In this document: positions 1-8,916 of the stretch, piece after piece
How the letters are laid out: every line of letters begins with the position of its first letter
Numbering within the stretch: position 1 is the stretch's first letter
Origin: Pseudodesulfovibrio sp. 5S69
GTDB taxonomy: Bacteria > Desulfobacterota > Desulfovibrionia > Desulfovibrionales > Desulfovibrionaceae
Direction of reading: 5' to 3'
Assembly (NCBI RefSeq): GCF_037094465.1
Contig: NZ_CP146609.1
Location: 744,001 to 808,000, forward strand
Length of the DNA: 64,000 bases
The notes under the pieces: model-generated
The model's database searches: none
What the model saw: the letters and a program-made list of their open reading frames with translations, nothing else
Told to the model about the DNA's origin: nothing
Position numbers and translations under genes: made by a program

Positions 1-1501
<1,501 letters not shown>

Positions 1502-1505
<4 letters not shown>

Positions 1506-2545
1506 ACGATGGCCAGGGGCAGGTCCCCCGGAGGCAGCGCCTGCCCCACCAGGGCGGCGGGTTCGCCTGCGTCCAGGAGCATGGCCATGGCCCGGTCCAC
1601 GAGCCCCGGTGCCACGGCCAGGAGCAGGCCGCCCGAGGTCTGGGCGTCGAACATCATGTCGAAGTGGATGGGGTCGAGCCCGTCCGCGGATTTGACCTTG
1701 GGCAGGTAGTGGCGGCGGTTGCAGATGGACCCGGCGGGCATCAGCCCCATGGAGGCCATGTCCAGGGCACCGGGCAGAAGCGGCACGTCGCGCATGCGCA
1801 GCTCAAGCGTCACGCGGCTGGCCTCGGCCAGCTCGATCATGTGCCCGCCCAGGCCGAACCCGGTGATGTCCGTGGCCCCGGTCAGGCCGAGTTCGCGGAT
1901 GACCGTGCCGCCGGTCTTGTTCAGCCGCCCGCAGGTTTCGAAGAGCAGGTCCTCCATCTCGTCGCAGCCGGGCATCTCGCCCTTGACCGCCGTGGCCAGC
2001 ACACCCGTGCCGATGGGCTTGGTCAGGATCAACTGGTCGCCGGGCTTGACGCCCCGGTTGGAGGCGAAGCGATCCGGGTCCACGGCCCCGGACACGGCCA
2101 GGCCGTACTTGATCTCCGGGTCGTCCACGCTGTGCCCGCCGCTGGGCACCGCGCCCGCCTCCTCCACGGTGTCCTTGCCGCCGCGCAACACCTCGGCCAG
2201 CACGGACATGGGCAGCCGGTCCGCCGGAAAACAGACGATGTTCATGGCCGCCCACGGTTCCCCGCCCATGGCGTAGACGTCGGACAGGGCGTTGGCCGCG
2301 GCGATGCGCCCGAAGCGGTAGGGATCGTTGACCACCGGAGTGAAGAAATCCACGGTCTGGACCAGGGCCTTGCCCGCGGGAAAAGACAAGATGGCCGCGT
2401 CCTCGTTGTCGCCGGGGCCTCCGGCGAGCACGCGGTTGTCGGGCCGGACCCCAAGGCCCGAAAGTGCGATCTCCAGGTCCCCTGGAGTGATCTTGGCCGC
2501 TCAGCCCGCGGCCTTGACCATCTGGACCAGCTTCAGCTTTTCCAT
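1502..2545 (-). CDS. selD: Selenide, water dikinase SelD, itself a selenoprotein
   Basis: SelD makes selenophosphate from selenide and ATP for selenocysteine-tRNA synthesis. The frame continues upstream of the apparent GTG start at 2431 through an in-frame TGA (2501-2503) to an ATG at 2545, preceded by GGGAGAAAGCC. This gives 347 residues with selenocysteine at position 15 in the context AAGUAAKI, where other SelD proteins carry the catalytic Cys or Sec of GCxxKI. Downstream are the glycine-rich GGPGDNEDAA, the TVDFFTPVVNDPYRFGRIAAANALSD-type metal and ATP site, and the usual C-terminal TSGGLLLAV. Starting at 2431 would remove the catalytic residue. A SECIS-like stem-loop lies 13 nt after the UGA. 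The gene implies that the cell makes selenoproteins. Confidence 0.92.
2471..2487 (-). promoter_or_regulatory. SECIS-like stem-loop in selD mRNA
   Basis: Thirteen nucleotides 3' of the in-frame UGA the mRNA reads CTCCAGG, GGA, CCTGGAG, a perfect 7-bp stem with a 3-nt loop. Bacterial SECIS elements sit just downstream of UGA inside the coding region and bind SelB. Position fits; no structure was computed. Confidence 0.55.
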
Positions 2546-2770
2546 GGCTTTCTCCCTAAGGTGTTTTCTAACAGAGGCCGGGGCGGAGGGGAAGGGGGCA
2601 GGGGAGCGGCCTTCCCTGGGGGAATCCGGGAGGGTACGGGAGACCGTCCCGGGGCGCAGCCCGTACCATTTTCCCTGCGCCGGAGACGGAGGGAATACGC
2701 ACCATGCACAAAAGGCGCGCCCGGGGCGCGCTCTCCAAAATACGCGGGGCGAACCCCGCGATGCCGCCGT

Positions 2771-3403
2771 CTAGTCGTTGCCGAGGGTTATTTGGAACGC
2801 AATGGAATAGAGATGATCGAAGAAGTCGACGTACTCCACCGGGATGTGCTTGGGCACATTGATCCTCGACGGGGCGAAGTTGATGATGCCCCGGATGTTG
2901 GCCTCCACCAGGTGGTTGGCCGCGCGCTGGGCGCGATCCGGGGGCGTGGCGATGATGCCTATCTCAAGGTTGAGCTCGGGAGCCTGCTCCTTGAGGTGCG
3001 TGGGGCAGATGATCTCCATGCCCTCGAACTCGAGCCCGATCTTGTCCGGGTCGCAGTCGAAGGCCGCGCAGATCTTGAACCCGCGTTTCTCGAAGTCGTG
3101 GTGCCTGAGCAGGGCGCTGCCCATGTTGCCCACGCCGATCAGGGCGCACTTCCACTGCCGGTCGATGCCCAGTGACTGCTTGATGGAGGTGATCAGCTCC
3201 TGGACGTAGTAGCCCACGCCGCGCACGCCGAATTCACCAAAATAAGCAAGGTCCTTCCGGATCTGGGACGAGTTGACAGAGCAGGCACGGGCCAGACGCT
3301 CCGAGGAGATGACCTCGTTGCCGTCCCGCAACAGGTTTTCGAGGACCTGGATGTAGACGGCAAGCCGTCCGATGGTCGCTTTGGGGATGTGTTCGCTTTT
3401 CAT
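2771..3403 (-). CDS. rex: Redox-sensing transcriptional repressor Rex
   Basis: A 210-residue protein with an N-terminal winged helix (about 1-80, with SSERLARACSVNSSQIRKDL and YFGEFGVRGVGY) and a Rossmann domain starting at GVGNMG (residues 90-95), ending in a domain-swapped C-terminal helix. Rex dimers leave DNA when NADH/NAD+ rises; in Desulfovibrio they are known to control energy genes including sulfate reduction and ATP synthase. Length is normal for the family. It lies downstream of the F0 genes but is separated from atpE by a strong terminator, so it is probably transcribed on its own. A Rex-like operator lies 38 bp upstream, which suggests autoregulation. Confidence 0.95.
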   Translation of the reverse strand: MKSEHIPKATIGRLAVYIQVLENLLRDGNEVISSERLARACSVNSSQIRKDLAYFGEFGVRGVGYYVQELITSIKQSLGIDRQWKCALIGVGNMGSALLRHHDFEKRGFKICAAFDCDPDKIGLEFEGMEIICPTHLKEQAPELNLEIGIIATPPDRAQRAANHLVEANIRGIINFAPSRINVPKHIPVEYVDFFDHLYSIAFQITLGND

Positions 3404-3440
3404 ATTTTAATGCTCTTCCCGGTCAAGATCGGCCCAGCCA

Positions 3441-3456
3441 TGTGAAATTCTTAACA
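3441..3456. promoter_or_regulatory. Candidate Rex operator upstream of rex
   Basis: The sequence TGTGAAATTCTTAACA has half-sites TGTGAA and TTAACA, close to the family pattern TTGTGAA-N4-TTCACAA / TGTTAA-N4-TTAACA. It lies between the atpE terminator and the rex start. Assignment is by eye. Confidence 0.45.
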
Positions 3457-3468
3457 TGAAAGAGGCTG

Positions 3469-3491
3469 AAAAAGGGAGGCCGAAGCCTCCC
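3469..3491 (-). terminator. Rho-independent terminator after atpE
   Basis: On the minus strand GGGAGGC, TTCG, GCCTCCC is followed by TTTTT. It is a perfect 7-bp GC-rich stem with a UUCG tetraloop, about 27 bp after the atpE stop. It separates the F0 genes from rex. Confidence 0.9.
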
Positions 3492-3518
3492 CTTCAAAAG
3501 CTTTTCGTAAACCTGAAA

Positions 3519-3830
3519 CTAGACGACGAAGAGCAGGATCAGGTTGACGACCAGGGCGTAAATGGCCAGAGACTCGATGAAGGCCAGGCCGAGGATCAGG
3601 GTGGTGGACAGCTGGCCACCGGCTTCGGGGTTGCGGGCGATGCCTTCGCAGGCGCCCTTCACGCCCATGCCCTGGCCGATACCGCACAGACCGGCGGCGA
3701 TGCCCATGCCGATGGCGGTGGCGTAGGCCTTGGCGGCCATGACCGGGTCACCGGCGCCTTCGGCGGCGAAAGCAACGGAAGAAACCAGGACCATAGCCAG
3801 GGTGGTGAACAGAATCTTAACGGTTTTCAT
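3519..3830 (-). CDS. atpE: F0F1 ATP synthase subunit c
   Basis: A 103-residue proteolipid with a cleavable-looking N-terminal signal ([22 protein letters not shown]) before the two-helix hairpin. Start is the ATG at 3830, preceded by GGAGGATTCAC, not the longer frame from 3926. Helix 1 carries GIGQGMG, the loop ARNPEA, and helix 2 [13 protein letters not shown] with ion-carrying Glu86. Gln53, Glu86, Ser87 and Tyr91 align with Gln32, Glu65, Ser66 and Tyr70 of the Na+-binding c ring of Ilyobacter tartaricus, while Thr67 is replaced by Leu. The ring could therefore bind Na+; this is inference. It is the last gene of atpZ-atpI-atpB-atpE; the F1 genes are not in this window. Confidence 0.95.
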   Translation of the reverse strand: MKTVKILFTTLAMVLVSSVAFAAEGAGDPVMAAKAYATAIGMGIAAGLCGIGQGMGVKGACEGIARNPEAGGQLSTTLILGLAFIESLAIYALVVNLILLFVV

Positions 3831-3903
3831 GTGAATCCTCCAAAATGGATACGTAATATTGTTTTGGTCCAAGGACCATTTCCCCAAGGTAAGCGGTCTT
3901 CCT

Positions 3904-4626
3904 CTAGTGCGCGTGCTCGATGGCACCCTGCAGGTACAGCATGGTCAGCATGAAGAAGATAAATGCCTGAATGGTCTTCGCCAGGATGAACAGGAAGTAC
4001 ATCGGCAGGGAGCCGAGGACCGGCGCCAGGAAGAACATCAGGATCAGGACGATTTCCTCGCCGCGGATGTTGCCGAAGAGACGAAGCGTCAGGCTGAGCG
4101 GGCGGGCGATGTGGGAGATCGGCTCAAGGATGAGCATGAGCGGGGCCAGGAAGCCGACCGGGCCCATGAAGTGCTTGATGTAGCCGAAGCCCCATTTCTT
4201 GATGCCCACGAACTGGTAGAAACAGAACACGATGATGGCCATGGCCGCCGGCGTGTTGATGTTCGCGGTGGGCGCGTCGCAGCCCGGCACCAGGCCGAGC
4301 CAGTTCATGCCCAGGATGAAAATGAAGATGGTAACCAGGAGCGGGATGAACTGGCGGCCTTCCTCGCCCAGGTTGGCGATGACGAAGTCTTCCAGCCCGC
4401 CGATGATGGTTTCGAACACGTTCTGCATTCCGCCGGGAACCAACTGCAGGCGGCTGCGGACCATCAGGCCCAGGCCAAGGATGATGGCCATGACCAGCCA
4501 CATGTAGAGGACGTGGTTGATGCTGTCCACGCCCAGGGCCTGTTCAACGTGTGCGCCCCAGTGGCCGATGCTTTTCAGCATGTCCATGTACAAGAGAGGA
4601 TGCGGCAATCCGCCTGCAAAACCCAT
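3904..4626 (-). CDS. atpB: F0F1 ATP synthase subunit a
   Basis: A 240-residue polytopic membrane protein that forms the ion half-channels against the c ring. The hallmark is the helix with the essential Arg in [14 protein letters not shown], followed by the C-terminal helix [25 protein letters not shown]. The N-terminal region has the [11 protein letters not shown] motif. The start ATG at 4626 has GGAGG seven bases upstream. It lies between atpI and atpE on the same strand. Confidence 0.95.
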   Translation of the reverse strand: MGFAGGLPHPLLYMDMLKSIGHWGAHVEQALGVDSINHVLYMWLVMAIILGLGLMVRSRLQLVPGGMQNVFETIIGGLEDFVIANLGEEGRQFIPLLVTIFIFILGMNWLGLVPGCDAPTANINTPAAMAIIVFCFYQFVGIKKWGFGYIKHFMGPVGFLAPLMLILEPISHIARPLSLTLRLFGNIRGEEIVLILMFFLAPVLGSLPMYFLFILAKTIQAFIFFMLTMLYLQGAIEHAH

Positions 4627-4653
4627 ATCGAAGCCTCCTTAAAAGCAGCTCGG

Positions 4654-5067
4654 CTATTTTTTCCCCAACTGACTCAGGCCTGTTGCCGTGATGTTGACCA
4701 CCACGGTGCCCAGACCCGCTATCAACCCCCAGTGGGGAACCCGTTCGACTCCAATCAGCCACCAGAGGGCCAGCCCGCTCAGAGTCATTTTTCCCATGAA
4801 TATGACAAACAGTAGGTATGGTCCCCTCTTCCGGTCATAGACCAACGACTGGGTCACGCGGGCGAGCGTCCAGAAGTTGGCCAGGGCGATGACCGCCCCC
4901 GCCAGATAGGCCAGGGACCACCGGGAAAACAGTGTTATCAGCATGATCACTAGAGAGGTCCCCAGCGACACATAGATCTGATTGCGGACAACGATGCGTA
5001 CGTCCGGTTTGGTGAAGCCGCTCCTGACGAGCAGCCGCTCAAGCCTTTGGTTCATCCTGCCCAGCAC
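4654..5067 (-). CDS. atpI: ATP synthase subunit I family protein (F0 assembly factor)
   Basis: A 137-residue membrane protein with about four hydrophobic helices (QIYVSLGTSLVIMLITLF, LAYLAGAVIALANFW, YLLFVIFMGKMTLSGLALWWL, GLIAGLGTVVVNITAT). Family members help assemble the c ring. The best start is GTG at 5067 with GGAG six bases before it; an internal ATG at 5055 is the alternative. It overlaps the end of the upstream small gene by 29 nt, which points to translational coupling. The family is assigned from topology, size and position before atpB. Confidence 0.8.
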   Translation of the reverse strand: MLGRMNQRLERLLVRSGFTKPDVRIVVRNQIYVSLGTSLVIMLITLFSRWSLAYLAGAVIALANFWTLARVTQSLVYDRKRGPYLLFVIFMGKMTLSGLALWWLIGVERVPHWGLIAGLGTVVVNITATGLSQLGKK

Positions 5068-5341
5068 TCTCTTCTCCGTCCTGTTTCAAAGAACTTGCTT
5101 TACTTGCCTCTTCGCGCCTCTGGAGACGTCGGAAATCCTCGAACATCATCTTGAACCCGGCGATGACCCCCAGAAAGAAAAAGATCATTATCAGCCAGGG
5201 CTTGGTCCCGAAGTAGTCATCCAGGAAATACCCGATGGTCAGGCCGACGACGGTGGCCGACACGATGTGCAGTCCCATCGTTCCGGCGGTGCCACCCAAC
5301 TGGGTGATCCTGACCACCTTGTCGTCTTTTGAAAAGAGCAT
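5039..5341 (-). CDS. atpZ: AtpZ/AtpI-type small membrane protein of the F0 operon
   Basis: About 100 residues with two predicted membrane helices (GLHIVSATVVGLTIGYFLDDYFG and PWLIMIFFFLGVIAGFKMMFEDFRRL), the pattern of the AtpZ/AtpI family of putative F0F1 accessory subunits. The charged C-terminal tail (KQDGEESAGQDEPKA) is soluble. The start was set at the ATG at 5341 because GAGGTG precedes it; the longer frame from 5374 adds 11 residues with no ribosome site. It is the first gene of the F0 operon. Family members have been proposed to work with AtpI in assembly or Mg2+/Ca2+ handling; that role is not shown here. Confidence 0.75.
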   Translation of the reverse strand: MLFSKDDKVVRITQLGGTAGTMGLHIVSATVVGLTIGYFLDDYFGTKPWLIMIFFFLGVIAGFKMMFEDFRRLQRREEASKASSLKQDGEESAGQDEPKA

Positions 5342-5592
5342 GTTCGCACCTCGCGAAGATTGTTTCCCACGCACGCCAACGGCGGTCTAAAACCCTGCAC
5401 CGGCATTTCGTGCAATCCTTCACAAGTGGAGGAGGAGTAGCACACGCCGTCGATTCCCGTCAACGTATTTTTCCGAAACAACGGGACTTTTCCGCGTCCT
5501 GAACCATGGACAGAATGTCTGTGGTTCCGCAGGGTTAGGGCCTGTAAAAAAGCTACATGTGAAAATTATCCCGATTTTTGTTCCGGGTCGAT

Positions 5593-5625
5593 AAAAAAGC
5601 GGGTGGACGTCGGTATCCACCCGCT
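5593..5625 (-). terminator. Rho-independent terminator after the zinc-ribbon gene
   Basis: Minus strand AGCGGGTGGA and TCCACCCGCT form a 10-bp stem with a 7-nt loop, followed by six T residues. It ends the operon that begins with the thioredoxin lipoprotein at 8423. Confidence 0.92.
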
Positions 5626-5656
5626 GAATTTTCCGTTTTGCGGCCGGCCGGGCTCC

Positions 5657-6850
5657 CTATTTCGGGTCGCCCACATCCACCACCTTGACCATGAACTCCT
5701 TGACCCCCTCGGGCGGCGCGAAGAACACGGCCATGAACGGCGTGGACGCGCCGGGCCGGATGAAGGTGTTGTTGGACAGGATGCCCACGTCCGAGGCCAG
5801 GCCGTCCTTGATTTCCTTCTCGGTCTGCACCTGGAGCTGGAACTGGGAGAGCACGTTGCCGCAGAGGAAGGATTGGGAGGTCAGGACGTTGTTGGCAGCA
5901 TCGTAAAGGATGACCTCGACCTTGATCCGCTCCTTGGGCTTGGAGAACTTGTTGACCGCCTTGCCCTCGACCACGAACAGGTTGCCTACCTTCTCATTGG
6001 CCACGTAGTACTGCTTGACGTTCTTGAGCTCGATCTTGCGTACGCGCTCGGCCGGGGACTCGCCCGGGGCCGGGGCCTCGTCGCCGCCGGTCTTCTCCAT
6101 GAACATCTGGCCCACGAAGGGCACGTTCTTGAGCATGTCGGCCAGGTCCACGCCCACATAGGTCCAGACCCGGAAATAAATGGCCGCGCCGATGCCCACC
6201 GCCAGGACAAGCAGGACGATCAGGCAGCCCAGGGATTTGCGGTTGCCGGGTTCCGGCTCCTCGTCGAGTTCCAGGCTGCCGCCCAGTCCGCTCACCGGCT
6301 CGTCCTGGTCCGGTTCCTCGTCCTCCGCGCCGAACACCGCCTGGGAGTCGTCCTCCTCGGTCTCGTCGCCGTCCTCGAAAAGATCGCCGTCGTCCTCCTC
6401 GCCCTCGTCGGCGAACAGGTCGTCGGACTCCTCGTCCTCCCCGCCCATGTCGGCGAACAGGTCGTCCTCGTCCGCTTCCGTGCCCCCTTCCGCTTCGGGC
6501 TCCTCGTCCGCGTCGTCGAAGAGATCGTCCGTGTCGGGCATATCCTCCACGACCTCGTCGGCCGGGTCGGACACCGGAGGCTCGGCCTCGCCGGGCTCCG
6601 CGCCGTCATCCTTGGCGATGCCGGCGGCCACGTCGTCGAAGGTCTCGTCGAACGCCTCGCCCGCATCGGTGCCCACGCCGCTCCCCTCGTCCTCGAGCAG
6701 GGCCTCGACCTCCTCTTCGGGAGTCGCGGGGGGCAGGTCGACCTTGAACACATGCGCGCACTTGGAGCACTTGACCTTGGCTCCGGCGGCCGGAATTTTC
6801 TCATCGGGCAGGTTGTAGCTGGTCTCGCAATTCGGGCAGGTGACGATCAT
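5657..6850 (-). CDS. Zinc-ribbon membrane protein with acidic linker (MJ0042 / DUF3426)
   Basis: A 397-residue protein. The N-terminus (1-40) is a zinc ribbon with CPNC and CSKC pairs (MIVTCPNCETSYNLPDEKI...VKCSKCAHVFKV). Residues about 45-205 are extremely acidic and of low complexity, with repeats such as DDLFADMGGEDEESDDLFADEGEEDDGDLF. One membrane helix (SLGCLIVLLVLAVGIGAAIYF) follows, then a folded C-terminal domain of DUF3426 type. Such proteins are common in delta-proteobacteria; their function is unknown to me. It is the last gene of an operon with hpt, 33 bp downstream of it. Confidence 0.85.
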   Translation of the reverse strand: MIVTCPNCETSYNLPDEKIPAAGAKVKCSKCAHVFKVDLPPATPEEEVEALLEDEGSGVGTDAGEAFDETFDDVAAGIAKDDGAEPGEAEPPVSDPADEVVEDMPDTDDLFDDADEEPEAEGGTEADEDDLFADMGGEDEESDDLFADEGEEDDGDLFEDGDETEEDDSQAVFGAEDEEPDQDEPVSGLGGSLELDEEPEPGNRKSLGCLIVLLVLAVGIGAAIYFRVWTYVGVDLADMLKNVPFVGQMFMEKTGGDEAPAPGESPAERVRKIELKNVKQYYVANEKVGNLFVVEGKAVNKFSKPKERIKVEVILYDAANNVLTSQSFLCGNVLSQFQLQVQTEKEIKDGLASDVGILSNNTFIRPGASTPFMAVFFAPPEGVKEFMVKVVDVGDPK

Positions 6851-6883
6851 AGCAAGATCTCCAGAAAATCCGGTTAATTGGCT

Positions 6884-7414
6884 CTAAGACTCGTTGGACA
6901 GCTCGAAGATTCCGCCCAATTCCCTGTACCGCTCGTCATAGTCCAGGCCATAGCCGACAATGAACCCGTCGTTCAGCTTGAAGCCGGCGAAATCGACGGT
7001 CACGGCTTTTTCCCGTCGCTCATGCTTATCAATAAGCGCACAAATTTTCAAACTCTTTGGATTTCTCCGTCTGAGCACATGGAGCAGGAAATCCATGGAG
7101 TGGCCGGTGTCCACGATATCCTCGATGACCAGGACGTCCTTGCCCTCGATGGAGATCTCCAGGTCCTTGGAGAAGACGATGTCCTCGGAGCGTGACGTGG
7201 CCGAGCCGTAGCTGGCCAACCGGACGAAATCGATCTCTATCTCCCGGTCGATCCTGCGGATGATGTCCGCGAAGAAGAGGAACGCGCCCTTGAGTACGCA
7301 GATGCAGACCAGGGGATCGTCGCCAGAGTAGGATTCGGTGATTTCGCGGCCGAGTTCCACATTGCGTCCGGCGATCTGTTCGGCGGTGATGAACGGTGTG
7401 AGTTTATGTGCCAT
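6884..7414 (-). CDS. hpt: Hypoxanthine phosphoribosyltransferase
   Basis: A 176-residue purine salvage enzyme that converts hypoxanthine or guanine plus PRPP to IMP or GMP. The PRPP-binding loop is VLVIEDIVDTGHSM, the flexible loop contains LASYGSATSRSEDIV, and the purine site has LNDGFIVGYGLDYDERYR. The start is the ATG at 7414 (MAHKLTPF); the longer frame to 7492 would overlap the upstream N-acetyltransferase gene. It lies 14 bp after that gene. Confidence 0.93.
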   Translation of the reverse strand: MAHKLTPFITAEQIAGRNVELGREITESYSGDDPLVCICVLKGAFLFFADIIRRIDREIEIDFVRLASYGSATSRSEDIVFSKDLEISIEGKDVLVIEDIVDTGHSMDFLLHVLRRRNPKSLKICALIDKHERREKAVTVDFAGFKLNDGFIVGYGLDYDERYRELGGIFELSNES

Positions 7415-7428
7415 TGCGCTGTCGGGGT

Positions 7429-7887
7429 TTACAGGTTGATGATCATGGCTACTTCGTTGCAGTGGTCCGGGAACCTCGGGCAGTTGAGGCAATCCAGGAA
7501 GATCTTCTGGTTCAGGGTATCCATCTCCTCCTGCGCGAAGCCCACTCTTTCGAAGAAGCCGGGCACCTCGGTCAGGGTATAAACCTTGTAGATGCCGAGC
7601 GTGACGGCCTCGGACAGGCAGGTCTCGACCAGCTTGCGGCCGAGATTCTTGCCGCGGTGCGTGGAGGTGACCACCAGGGAGCGGATCTCGGCCAGGTTGT
7701 CCCAGATGATGTTCAGGGCGCAGCAGCCGATGATCGTGCCGTCGTCGTCCGTGACGACCACGAAGTCGCGCAGGTGCGAGTAAAGCTGGCTGAACGACCG
7801 GGGGAGAACCAGGCCGTCATGCTGGTCGGTGAGCATGAGCAGCCCGTGGATGGCCTTGACGTCCTCAATGCGTGCCTTGCGGATCAT
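7429..7887 (-). CDS. GNAT N-acetyltransferase, short ArgA type
   Basis: A 152-residue single-domain GNAT protein. It resembles the short N-acetylglutamate synthases: MIRKARIEDVKAIHGLL at the start, CCALNIIWDNLAEIRSLVV, the acetyl-CoA loop HRGKNLGRK, and YTLTEVPGFFERVGF. The last third has a Cys-rich tail (LDCLNCPRFPDHC). If it is ArgA-like it makes N-acetylglutamate from acetyl-CoA and glutamate for arginine synthesis; a different acceptor cannot be excluded. The start at 7887 lies five bases after the upstream lipoprotein gene, so the two are co-transcribed. Confidence 0.8.
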   Translation of the reverse strand: MIRKARIEDVKAIHGLLMLTDQHDGLVLPRSFSQLYSHLRDFVVVTDDDGTIIGCCALNIIWDNLAEIRSLVVTSTHRGKNLGRKLVETCLSEAVTLGIYKVYTLTEVPGFFERVGFAQEEMDTLNQKIFLDCLNCPRFPDHCNEVAMIINL

Positions 7888-7892
7888 GTTTT

Positions 7893-8423
7893 CTACTGGT
7901 TCAGTTTGTCGGCCATGGCGCCGAGCATGGAGGCGGGGAAGACCCCGGCCTGGGCGAAGATCTGTTTGCCGGTCTTGTCGAAGATGATCAGGGTGGGGAT
8001 GGCCTCGACCCGGAACTTGCGCGCCAGGTCCTGGTTGCCCCAGTAGACGGGCACGTCCATGGGGTGCTTGGCCAGGTACCGATCGAGGGCGCTCTCGCTC
8101 TCGTCCACGGACAGGGCGACGAGGTTGATCTGGCCGCCCTTGTCCTTTTGCAGCGTCTCCAGCTCGGGGATCTGCTGCTTGCAGGAGGGGCACCAGGAGG
8201 CCCAGAAGAAGAGCATGGTGGGCTTGCCCGCGTTGGTCTTGAGATATTGATCGAGTTCGGCCACGCCCATGTACGGACGGGCCTCGCCGGAGGAGGCGAC
8301 CGCCGCGTGGGAGGGGGCCATGGCCGTCCCGCCGGTCTTGGCGTCGTCGCCGGATTCGCTTGAACAGGCGGTCAGGGCCAGGAGCCCCAGGGCCAGTGCG
8401 ATGATGAGCCACGTTTTTTTCAT
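7893..8423 (-). CDS. TlpA-like thioredoxin-fold lipoprotein
   Basis: A 176-residue protein with a lipoprotein signal (MKKTWLIIALALGLLALTAC, lipobox LTAC) and a thioredoxin fold with the active site FFWASWCPSCKQQIPE and the cis-Pro segment VEAIPTLIIFDKTG. It is likely anchored in a membrane and acts as an extracytoplasmic thiol-disulfide reductase, for example in cytochrome c or protein thiol maintenance. Its substrate is not visible. It is the first gene of the four-gene operon running to 5657. Confidence 0.88.
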   Translation of the reverse strand: MKKTWLIIALALGLLALTACSSESGDDAKTGGTAMAPSHAAVASSGEARPYMGVAELDQYLKTNAGKPTMLFFWASWCPSCKQQIPELETLQKDKGGQINLVALSVDESESALDRYLAKHPMDVPVYWGNQDLARKFRVEAIPTLIIFDKTGKQIFAQAGVFPASMLGAMADKLNQ

Positions 8424-8680
8424 GAAGCACCTCGGGAGTGTGTTTGCGCCACTCTACCAGAGTTGATTGCCAAATTGAAGCAAGGCCCTCTCTCAAAACA
8501 TTGACGGCCCTCAAGGTCAAGCAACTTTATCCGGGGGCGGCTTCCGATAGCGGCGCATCTGCACATTTTTCCCAGGAGGCTTTTATCCTCACGTAGACGG
8601 CTACGCTGCGGTGAAAGCCCCCTGGGGGAAATGCACAACTGCACCACTCTCGAAAGCCTCGGCCTTGGAGCACGCGCGGG

Positions 8681-8720
8681 GAGAGAGCCGCTGTCGGGTG
8701 CTGCGCACCCGAATCGCTCC
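8681..8720 (-). repeat. Hairpin + GCGGCTCTC tag element, copy A
   Basis: On the minus strand GGAGCGATTC leads into a hairpin (TTCGGGTGC / GCACCCGA), then ACAGCGGCTCTC. The same flanks with a different but still paired stem occur at 31736-31772. Confidence 0.65.
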
Positions 8721-8780
8721 AAAGAATGAAGAATTGTGTCCTCGGCCCAAGAAAAGCCGAAAATCCATATATACGGTTCC

Positions 8781-8912
8781 CGCCCCGCGAAGCGGTCACA
8801 AAAAGTTTAGGAAGGAAAGGGGGATGGGGGTCCGGGGAAGGGGAAGGGGAAGGGGGAAGGGAAAGCTCTTTTCAAAGGGTTCCCTTTCCCCCTTCCCCCG
8901 GCCGCCGGAGGC
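8781..8912 (-). repeat. GCCTCCGGCGGC intergenic repeat, copy 1 (after metH)
   Basis: On the minus strand, right after the metH stop, GCCTCCGGCGGC is followed by a long stem (GGGGGAAGGGGGAAAGGGAA pairing with a pyrimidine arm), then GGACCCCCATCC and an AACTTTTTGTG tail with CGCTTCGCG. The same layout occurs twice around 37.1-37.4 kb. It probably acts as a terminator. Confidence 0.7.
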
Positions 8913-8916
8913 ACGC

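Larger units (their letters stand above)
8424..8916. other. Gene-free stretch with two repeat elements
   Basis: No credible coding frame lies here. It holds a hairpin-plus-tag element (8681-8720, minus orientation) and a G-rich/C-rich inverted repeat bearing GCCTCCGGCGGC directly after the metH stop (8781-8912). A further region (8545-8620) has short inverted repeats but no clear terminator. Confidence 0.7.

Noticed and set aside
2242..2431. selD start at GTG 2431
   Set aside because: This would omit the catalytic Sec and the conserved N-terminus; the ATG at 2545 with in-frame UGA is better supported.
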